64,000 bases of DNA from Myroides fluvii. Its GTDB lineage: Bacteria; Bacteroidota; Bacteroidia; Flavobacteriales; Flavobacteriaceae. Below the pieces are notes generated by a model. It had not been told where the DNA came from, did not search any database, and worked only from the letters and a program-made list of their open reading frames with translations. The stretch lies in assembly GCF_009792295.1 (NCBI RefSeq), contig NZ_CP039934.1:2376501-2440500 (forward strand). Reading direction: 5' to 3'. Of this stretch, positions 23,941 to 30,638 are shown piece after piece. The translations under genes were made by a program, and so were the position numbers. Numbering within the stretch: position 1 is the first letter of the stretch; each line of letters begins with the position of its first letter.

Positions 23941-24795
23941 TTAAAACAACTTCGACTTTATTTTCTTCCAGCGGTAGTGGCGAATAAATTTTCCTTGTTC
24001 TTCTGTAACTAAATACGGATCTTTTTTAGCTTTCGCTCTGAAGTATCCTTTAATATAATCGAGAAACAACAAGGGTTTTCCTTTTTTTGATGCTAACTTC
24101 AAGCTGGCGATTAGCGTGATTGCCAAGCCATAGTGTAAACGATAGAAAGCCTCTCCTTGTTTATAGCGTGCAGTTTTATCGTATTGAGCCCCGGTAGGCT
24201 TGAGGTGTTTGATTTGTAAATCTTGACGGACAAGGATTTCCCAATCGTAGTAACGGCAGAGTAATTCGTCTACAGTATCCCATCCCATAGCGGGTTTGAG
24301 TCCACCAATCTGTTGAAAACACGCCTTGCGATAAGCTTTAAAAGCTCCGCGGATATGATCTTTATCGGTTAGGTTTTCGATAACCCAAGTGTTGTTTTTT
24401 TCAATACGTGCAACACCTCCAGCCATACCTAGTTTAGGATTTTGTTTAAATTCATGTGCTATATGAGCAAAGTAATCAGGAGGAAGAATTAAATCGGCAT
24501 CCAATTTGACGATAACGTCATACTGTATCTCATCAGGAAGAAGAGTTAATCCGTGATTAAATGCCTGAATGACTTTACTTCCTGGTAAATGAATGGCCGC
24601 TGAATTTTTGGTGCAAAGATGCAGCCAAGCGTGTTGTGCTGTAAAGGACTCCGCGATTGCTTCCGTTTGATCTGTCGAACTATCGTTAACTACTAAAACC
24701 CATTCAGGAAGCAAGGTTTGATCCGCTAAACTCTGTAATGTCTCAGCAATATAAGAGGCTTCATTGTAAGCGGGAATAATAATGATATACTTCAT
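23941..24795 (-). CDS. family 2 glycosyltransferase
   Basis: 284 residues. The GT-A fold starts at once with YIIIIPAYNEASYIAETLQS, then VLVVNDSSTDQTEAIAESF, and the metal-binding DxD as VKLDADLILPPDYF (about residue 96). A later GMAGGVARIE and DTVDELLCRYYDWEI supply the acceptor side. It probably transfers a sugar to a lipid- or protein-linked acceptor at the inner membrane face. It is divergent from the flippase gene, with 135 bases between them, and the two may share a pathway, such as extracellular polysaccharide; that link is inference. Confidence 0.9.
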   Translation of the reverse strand: MKYIIIIPAYNEASYIAETLQSLADQTLLPEWVLVVNDSSTDQTEAIAESFTAQHAWLHLCTKNSAAIHLPGSKVIQAFNHGLTLLPDEIQYDVIVKLDADLILPPDYFAHIAHEFKQNPKLGMAGGVARIEKNNTWVIENLTDKDHIRGAFKAYRKACFQQIGGLKPAMGWDTVDELLCRYYDWEILVRQDLQIKHLKPTGAQYDKTARYKQGEAFYRLHYGLAITLIASLKLASKKGKPLLFLDYIKGYFRAKAKKDPYLVTEEQGKFIRHYRWKKIKSKLF

Positions 24796-24896
24796 GAAAA
24801 AGAATTTTTACAATTGGAGATTCTTGGAAAGTATATACTTTCTGCATCCAGCCACACAAAAATATAAAAAAATGTAGTTAGGCATCGAATAGCCAG

Positions 24897-24904
24897 TATA
24901 TTTG
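24897..24904 (+). promoter_or_regulatory. -7 promoter box TATATTTG of the flippase gene
   Basis: Perfect TAnnTTTG box 26 bases before the start codon at 24931. No clear -33 element. Confidence 0.55.
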
Positions 24905-24930
24905 TAGAAACGAATCAAGGAATAAGTACA

Positions 24931-26400
24931 ATGGGGAATGGTATTTCAACCAAACAAGCTTTTTTATTTACGCTAATTAATTATCTAGGCGTTTTGATTG
25001 GCGTTGTTTCAACGATTTTGATTTATCCTCAAGATAAGGAGATGCTAGGGATTATTCGCTTTGTTGATGCTTGTGCTCAAATTATGTATCCTATCATCGT
25101 GTTGGGAAGTACGCATGCTTTGATTAATTTCTACCCTCAATTAACAGAAAGATTACAGCAGAAATTGTTTAGTTATAGTCTAATTTCACTAGCAAAACTA
25201 GCTGGATGGGTTGGTGTTTCACTGATTGTTATTTCTTTTTTTTACACCGCTACTTCTTTTAAATACGTAGCCTTTGCCTTTCCATTAGCATTGGCTATGG
25301 CTTATATCGAGCTGTTTCGCAGACAGGCAACAAATTTGCAAAAAATATCATTTCCCACTTTTTTTGAGAAGATAATTCCCAAAATTGCATTGCCCACGGT
25401 CTTTTTATTAACGTTGTATACCACGACAACGATTGATCAAGGATTAGCTTTGTACCTATTAAGTTATGGTCTAATTACTGTGGTAATTGGAGGGTATATT
25501 TACAAATTATATCCCTATCAGCTTCATCGAAGCTATGATGATTTATTCGATAAGGTGAAGAAAAAAGAGTATTATGCCTATAGTTTATTTGCCTTTGCTG
25601 GGAGTTTTGGTTCTTTTTTTGCCTTTCGCGTAGATTCTTTGATGATTCCCTATTTTATTTCGTATGAAGCGAATGGAACATACAATATTGGGGTGACTTT
25701 AGCTTCTACTTTAGCAATTCCGGCTACAGGTGTTTTTGCTTTGTATGCTCCCGTTATTTCTGATTTAATTAAAAATGTACAGCTCAAGAAATTAAATGAA
25801 AAGTACAAAGAAGTTGCCCGTGTAATGTTCTTTATCGGTATGCTGTTGTTTTCTTGTGTAGCGGTAGGAATAGATCCCTTGTTTCGATTATTGCCCACTT
25901 ATGAAAAGCTAGCACCTTCTATTCCCATCATCTATTTGTTGGGTATAAATGGCGTAATTAATATGTCTACGGGGTTTAATTCGGAAATCATCTCTTATTC
26001 CAAATACTATCGTTTTAATCTGATTTCAATTCTGTTTTTAATGGTATTGAATATCGGAATGAATATCTGGTTCTTAACGCAGACAAGCTATGGGATTTTT
26101 GGGGTCGGATTGGCCTCGTTAATTAGCTTAACGCTATTTAATTTTGGGAAAGTGGTTTACATTTACCTCAAAATGAAACTTTGGCCTTTTGACGTCCAAT
26201 TTGGTCAATTGTTTCTCTGTATGCTATTGGTATTGATTATCGGCTTTTATATTCCGATTGTGAATCAAAGCCAATTTTTGACTCTTGTTCTGCGTGTGGG
26301 ATTTGTCTTAATTTGCGGAGGAATTCTAATCTTTAAAACCCCTTGGGTCTTTTTAATTCAACAGCGTTTTTTGACGGTGATCAAGCGCTATAGGCCTTAA
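24931..26400 (+). CDS. oligosaccharide flippase-like membrane protein (MOP/PST superfamily)
   Basis: 489 residues with about 14 predicted membrane segments, starting AFLFTLINYLGVLIGVVSTI, and a polar middle loop near residue 200 (YDDLFDKVKKKEYYAYSLF). This is the layout of polysaccharide-type flippases (Wzx-like), which move lipid-linked sugars across the inner membrane. The exact substrate is unknown. The gene ends flush against the next gene on the other strand: its TAA (26398-26400) is followed directly by the reversed stop of the EamA gene. Confidence 0.85.
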   Translation: MGNGISTKQAFLFTLINYLGVLIGVVSTILIYPQDKEMLGIIRFVDACAQIMYPIIVLGSTHALINFYPQLTERLQQKLFSYSLISLAKLAGWVGVSLIVISFFYTATSFKYVAFAFPLALAMAYIELFRRQATNLQKISFPTFFEKIIPKIALPTVFLLTLYTTTTIDQGLALYLLSYGLITVVIGGYIYKLYPYQLHRSYDDLFDKVKKKEYYAYSLFAFAGSFGSFFAFRVDSLMIPYFISYEANGTYNIGVTLASTLAIPATGVFALYAPVISDLIKNVQLKKLNEKYKEVARVMFFIGMLLFSCVAVGIDPLFRLLPTYEKLAPSIPIIYLLGINGVINMSTGFNSEIISYSKYYRFNLISILFLMVLNIGMNIWFLTQTSYGIFGVGLASLISLTLFNFGKVVYIYLKMKLWPFDVQFGQLFLCMLLVLIIGFYIPIVNQSQFLTLVLRVGFVLICGGILIFKTPWVFLIQQRFLTVIKRYRP

Positions 26401-27312
26401 TTAATTGGCTGGAATTTCCTTTTTCTTCATTTTGGTTAGTAAGAGAATCGTAAAAATAATACAGCTACTGCCGAGCCAATCTAAAAATTCAAACTGAACA
26501 CCGAAGTAAAAAACGGCGATTAATGTGGCGGATAAAGGTTCAGCACAAGCAAGTAAACTTGCGCGTTGAGGACCGATATTATTGATGGCATCTAAGAATA
26601 TGTAGAAAGAGATTAAGGTGCCAAATAGGATGATGAATGCTACAGCCCAAAATGTTTCCATGTCCCATATTCCTGGAAAATGTGTGGGCGGATAAACAAG
26701 AGCTATTCCTATACCAGCGATTAACATACTCCATCCAATAATTACAATCGGACTGTATTCTTTTAATAAATGTACTGGTAGAATCGTATAAGCAGCTAGC
26801 GCAATTGCGGAAATAATTCCCCAAATTAATGCAGTAGGTGTAATGGTTAAACTATTGATATCGCCATGTGTTACCAGTAAAAAAGTACCCAACATTGCTA
26901 ATCCAATTGCCAATATTTCAATAGGTTTGGGCCATTTTCTCAGACGTAGCGCTAAGTAAATAGCAATAAAAACAGGGCCTATATATTGAAGAACAGTTGC
27001 AGTTGCAGCGTTAGAGTGAAAAATGGTGATGAAATAAGAATATTGAACTAACAACATCCCTAAAAAACTAAATACAACCAATTGAGAAGCGTATTTTTTG
27101 TTTTTCCAGATATGCCATACATCTTTATCACCTTTTACAATGCCCAAAGCAAGCATAATACTACCTGAAATTAAGAGACGAACGGTAACAAGCCATTCAG
27201 CATTGAAATTTTTCTCATTGAATAAGAATTGAGCAAATGCTCCTGATACACCCCAAAGTGCAGCAGCAAAAATGGCCGCTGAAAAACCTAGAAACTTATT
27301 GTTTAGTCCCAT
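26401..27312 (-). CDS. EamA-type drug/metabolite exporter
   Basis: 303 residues with ten membrane segments in two repeated halves of five, the EamA design. Typical blocks are AAALWGVSGAFAQFLF in helix 1, QYIGPVFIAIYLALRLR at the end of half one, and GPQRASLLACAEPLSATLIA in half two. These carriers export amino acids or metabolites. I use ATG 27312; the upstream alternative is a TTG. Monocistronic; the stop abuts the flippase stop codon. Confidence 0.9.
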   Translation of the reverse strand: MGLNNKFLGFSAAIFAAALWGVSGAFAQFLFNEKNFNAEWLVTVRLLISGSIMLALGIVKGDKDVWHIWKNKKYASQLVVFSFLGMLLVQYSYFITIFHSNAATATVLQYIGPVFIAIYLALRLRKWPKPIEILAIGLAMLGTFLLVTHGDINSLTITPTALIWGIISAIALAAYTILPVHLLKEYSPIVIIGWSMLIAGIGIALVYPPTHFPGIWDMETFWAVAFIILFGTLISFYIFLDAINNIGPQRASLLACAEPLSATLIAVFYFGVQFEFLDWLGSSCIIFTILLLTKMKKKEIPAN

Positions 27313-27420
27313 AATAGGCAATACAAATTATTTAGATGATAAAACCGCTTCGCTCAAGTCGAGGGAAGCGGCGGCAAAGGTACATATTTAGACGGAAAAT
27401 GACTTCTTTTTTCCGTGAGA

Positions 27421-28617
27421 CTATTGTGTTTTTTTATTTAGTAGAACCATGTACAAAATCAAGCATACAAGACATCCTATCAAAGCAGTATAACGCGTAG
27501 TTAACTGAAATTGGGTGTTGATGGCTCCTGATGAAGAAATGATAAAGCTCGTTAGCGAGGTGATGACATAGGTTAATCCACCCATTAATCCCCCTGCTGT
27601 ACCTGAATTATTGGGGAAATACAACATGGTGGAGGTAAAGAAATTGTTGAATACCGTACCCGAACAGATGTGAATTAAAAACAAGCCAAACATTAGTAGA
27701 TACAGGTTCTCTACATAATAACTGGCCGAAAGTAAAAGCACAGCCAATCCCAATTGAATGTATACGGGACGCGTAATGCGCTGTTTAAAGGGAACATGCA
27801 TTCTTTTCTTGCCAATGAGCCCGCCTAACATCCATGAAAATCCTAGTAGAAGCGTGCAGTAACCAATGATAATTGAATTCTGATTAAAGGTGTTTTCAAT
27901 TAGAAAAGGACCTGAAATATTGAAAATCATGACGATGGAATAACTCATACCCAAGATAAAAATACCCGTGATGAAATTTTTGTTGCTCAACATGGTTTGG
28001 TATACTTGTAAGGTTTGACTTAAGTTAAATTTCTTCTTTTCTGCAATACTTTCGCCACTGATGAGTAAATCTAAAATAAAGAGCAACACTGCGTAAATGG
28101 AAAGAAAATAAAAGTTAGCATGCCACGAAAATAGAGCATCGAGGTATCCACCCAAAAAAGGTGCTAGAATGGGACCACAAGACCAGACTACTGTAAAATA
28201 GCTGAGGTAGTGGATGCGTTGTTTTTCTTCGTATATATCCATGAAAATGGCTCGAGTAGCAACAACTAGAATAGAAATCGCGATTCCTTGAACAATACGC
28301 AACAAGCAAATCAAGAAAATATCATTGGTAAAAGCAATTAAAGTACTAGATAAAGCGATGAAAAGAAGGGCAATCAAGCGGGGTTTGTAACGGCCAATAC
28401 TATCGAGAATACTGCCGACAAAGAGTTGGGAAATACCATAACTCAGTAGGTAGCACGTTAAAGTAAGTTGCACTTCTTTTTCCGTAATAGCTAAGTCATT
28501 AGCCATAGAAGGAAAAGAGGGTAAATAGATATCCGTTACAAATCCAGATAGGGGAATTGAACTAAAAGCGAGAATGGTTGCTAGCTTTTTTCTTTGGTTT
28601 GTAGCTTCTCTAAGCAT
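27421..28617 (-). CDS. MFS transporter, Bcr/CflA drug-resistance family
   Basis: 398 residues with 12 membrane segments. The helix-1 motif SGFVTDIYLPSFPSMANDL and the loop GSILDSIGRYKPRLIALLF are characteristic of Bcr/CflA proton-driven exporters of bicyclomycin, chloramphenicol and related drugs. I use ATG 28617 because the longer reading adds an unrelated 14 residues. The gene lies 95 bases downstream of an AraC-type regulator on the same strand, suggesting that regulator controls it. Confidence 0.9.
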   Translation of the reverse strand: MLREATNQRKKLATILAFSSIPLSGFVTDIYLPSFPSMANDLAITEKEVQLTLTCYLLSYGISQLFVGSILDSIGRYKPRLIALLFIALSSTLIAFTNDIFLICLLRIVQGIAISILVVATRAIFMDIYEEKQRIHYLSYFTVVWSCGPILAPFLGGYLDALFSWHANFYFLSIYAVLLFILDLLISGESIAEKKKFNLSQTLQVYQTMLSNKNFITGIFILGMSYSIVMIFNISGPFLIENTFNQNSIIIGYCTLLLGFSWMLGGLIGKKRMHVPFKQRITRPVYIQLGLAVLLLSASYYVENLYLLMFGLFLIHICSGTVFNNFFTSTMLYFPNNSGTAGGLMGGLTYVITSLTSFIISSSGAINTQFQLTTRYTALIGCLVCLILYMVLLNKKTQ

Positions 28618-28712
28618 AAAGTGAATTGTTGTTTTACAGCTGCAAATGTAAAAGAACAACGGTGTTTATACCTTAAAAAAGACAAAGGTATACTTGTATA
28701 AATCAAAGAATA

Positions 28713-29636
28713 TTATTTTTTATTTCTAAATTGAAGTGGCGTTTGTTTTACGTGTTTTTTGAAGAAATGAGTGAAGTGAGAGGGTTGGTCAAATCCCAAT
28801 GTATACCCCACTTGTGCAATATCCCAATCGGTGTTCATGAGCAAGTTTTTAGCTTCTAGTAAAATGCGATCTGTAATGTGTTGAGACGTGGTTTTACCCG
28901 TTGCGGACTTAATAGATGAATTCAAGTGATTCACGTGTATATTAAGTTGGTCTGCATAGTCAATAGGACGACGTAAAGCAAGAGGGTAAGCAGGAGAATC
29001 TAATGGAAACTGCTTGTTCAATAGTTGATCAAATAAACGAAATAAACGCATGGATGCACTTTGCTCTTCTAAGGTGATGTCTTCTACTTTTAATTGTAGC
29101 GCTTGATGCAATAATAAAGCGAGTAAATTGCGAATAACCTCATACTTTAAAGGGTAATCCGACTGAGCCATGGTGTACATTTGTTGAAAATAGGTATGTG
29201 CGATTTCCAGTTGATCCGGTGTTAAAAAGATTAAAGGTTTTCCCCATTCTTTGAATAACGACGTTTTTTTGAAGGATTCTAAACTTCTATTCTCTGTGAA
29301 GAATTCGTAATTGAACAAGCAGAAATACCCCTCTTGTTGCTTTTCAATACACGTCCAGGAATACGGAGTTGTAGGGCAAGGTAAGAATAAAGCCGGTCGG
29401 TCAATTGTAATAGTATGTGAGCCGTAATGCAATTCTCCACGACCAATTATTAGTCCCACTTTATAAAAATCACGACGATTATAAGGCGTTGTAAAACTGC
29501 AATACTTGCGCATATTAATGTTAAAATGCGAAGTTCCTGTCTTGTATTCGTTGATGCTAAAAGCATAATTTTCAGAAAGAGAAGACGTAGATCTTTCTTT
29601 GTAATAATCGGCGATGGTTTCTAAATCTTTACTCAT
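28713..29636 (-). CDS. AraC family transcriptional regulator
   Basis: 307 residues. The C-terminal 100 residues carry the double helix-turn-helix: NHLNSSIKSATGKTTSQHIT and the second helix pair closing with DIAQVGYTLGFDQPSHFTHF and FKKHVKQTPLQFRNK, the classic AraC signature. The N-terminal 180 residues form a cupin-like sensing domain (GRGELHYGSHTITIDRPALF). I use ATG 29636. It precedes the Bcr/CflA exporter and probably activates it in response to a small ligand that cannot be predicted. Confidence 0.92.
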   Translation of the reverse strand: MSKDLETIADYYKERSTSSLSENYAFSINEYKTGTSHFNINMRKYCSFTTPYNRRDFYKVGLIIGRGELHYGSHTITIDRPALFLPCPTTPYSWTCIEKQQEGYFCLFNYEFFTENRSLESFKKTSLFKEWGKPLIFLTPDQLEIAHTYFQQMYTMAQSDYPLKYEVIRNLLALLLHQALQLKVEDITLEEQSASMRLFRLFDQLLNKQFPLDSPAYPLALRRPIDYADQLNIHVNHLNSSIKSATGKTTSQHITDRILLEAKNLLMNTDWDIAQVGYTLGFDQPSHFTHFFKKHVKQTPLQFRNKK

Positions 29637-30112
29637 AGGGTGCTCTGTTGTAAGTGGTAAAATTACAAAAATCAAATAAAACACAGCAGATGGAGTGAAG
29701 GTGAAAAAGAGAAGTACAAACAGTGTTTTGTTGAGAGCATCTAAAACTATTAAAATAAATAAGTTATACTCAAGGGGTTGAAGAAAAAATAAATTTATTT
29801 TTTGTGTGCTGTATTTTAATGATTAAAATGAAAAAATTACATTTTGTGTGTTTTTTGCAATTAATGTTAAGTTTTCTTGTTTTTATTGCGGCAGAATTGT
29901 TTTATTTCATGTTAAAGTTTGTGAAATATTATTAATTAACGAATTGTTTGCCTCTGGTTGTTGGAAAAGTGGAATGTTTTTTGTGTGTGTTGTTGTAAAA
30001 ATACATTATTATGTTCTCTTAATCGAGGAATAAAAATAACAGAAATCGGGATTGATTTCTACTGTATTCGTTATTTCAGATGAGGGAGGAATTAATTTCA
30101 AATTGTATTAAA
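29637..30112. other. AT-rich region without recognisable genes
   Basis: A 61-codon open reading at 29848-30033 has a Cys/Phe/Val-rich composition expected from T-rich DNA and no start context, so I do not accept it. No repeat, terminator or structured RNA was found. It may hold the AraC gene promoter on its left side. Confidence 0.5.
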
Positions 30113-30277
30113 ATGGATAAATTAGTTAAAGGGTTGATGGTGTTAACAACAATAGGGCTTGTTTTGAATTTGTTTGATTTCTTTAGTTATAATCATGCAG
30201 ATTTAGTTTGTTATGCACTCTTGATTTTAAGTGGAGCCTATTTTATTGTGAAAAAATATCGTTTTAGAAATGAATAG
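30113..30277 (+). CDS. small two-helix membrane protein
   Basis: 54 residues starting MDKLVKGLMVLTTIGLVLNL, with two hydrophobic segments (about 5-20 and 29-46) and a basic C-terminus VKKYRFRNE, as in a small inner-membrane protein. ATG 30113 is preferred over a start at 30080 because it puts Met right before the first helix. The family is unknown. It is the only gene between the AraC regulator and the structured-RNA candidate downstream. Confidence 0.5.
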   Translation: MDKLVKGLMVLTTIGLVLNLFDFFSYNHADLVCYALLILSGAYFIVKKYRFRNE

Positions 30278-30439
30278 AGCAGCGCTTAATAAGCGTTGAC
30301 AATTTGTGGTTGAGTGTTTTTAAATGATGTACATGAATATTTAATATTCAATTATTTTTATTCTATTTATTATAATATCAAGTGTTTTTTATCCCTAAGT
30401 TGTTAAACGTATTTTTTATTTTCTTTGGGTATTTTTCTT
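30278..30439. other. very AT-rich spacer upstream of the ncRNA candidate
   Basis: About 20% G+C over 30301-30430 by hand count. It could contain the ncRNA promoter: TTG at 30400-30402 and a TTTCTTTG near 30420-30427 are weak partial matches to the Bacteroidota pattern. Confidence 0.35.
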
Positions 30440-30586
30440 GCACCCCGAGTAAATCACCGCATATATCGTTCACCTAAATGAACGCATGAACAGAGTGTAA
30501 GTAAACGCCACGATTAATCCTATTCATACCCGATAAATCTTGCCCGAGAAAAGCACAATGCGGAAGGCTATCGTACTTTTAGGGTA
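30440..30586 (+). ncRNA. candidate structured non-coding RNA
   Basis: A 147-base patch of about 43% G+C within DNA of about 20%. The ends can pair (ACCC 30442-30445 with GGGT 30582-30585, GAGTA 30447-30451 with TACTT 30574-30578). Inside, CCGCAT (30457-30462) pairs with ATGCGG (30558-30563), CGTTCA/TGAACG forms a perfect hairpin at 30467-30484, and ATGAA/TTCAT can pair (30486-30490 with 30523-30527). A strong terminator follows at once. There is no open reading frame of note on either strand. I do not recognise it as tmRNA, RNase P, SRP RNA or a named riboswitch. A flavobacterial 6S-type RNA is possible and I cannot exclude it. Confidence 0.5.
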
Positions 30587-30622
30587 AAAAAAAACGCCAT
30601 CGAATTCCGATGGCGTTTTTTA
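30587..30622. terminator. bidirectional terminator between the ncRNA candidate and gcvP
   Basis: Stem CGCCATCG/CGATGGCG (30595-30602 and 30608-30615) with an A run before it and a T run after it, so it can end transcription from both sides: gcvP on the minus strand and the ncRNA on the plus strand. Confidence 0.9.
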
Positions 30623-30638
30623 ATTATAGTACAATGAA

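Noticed and set aside
29848..30033. 61-residue plus-strand reading before the small membrane protein
   Set aside because: Composition of T-rich noncoding DNA, many Cys and Phe, no start context.
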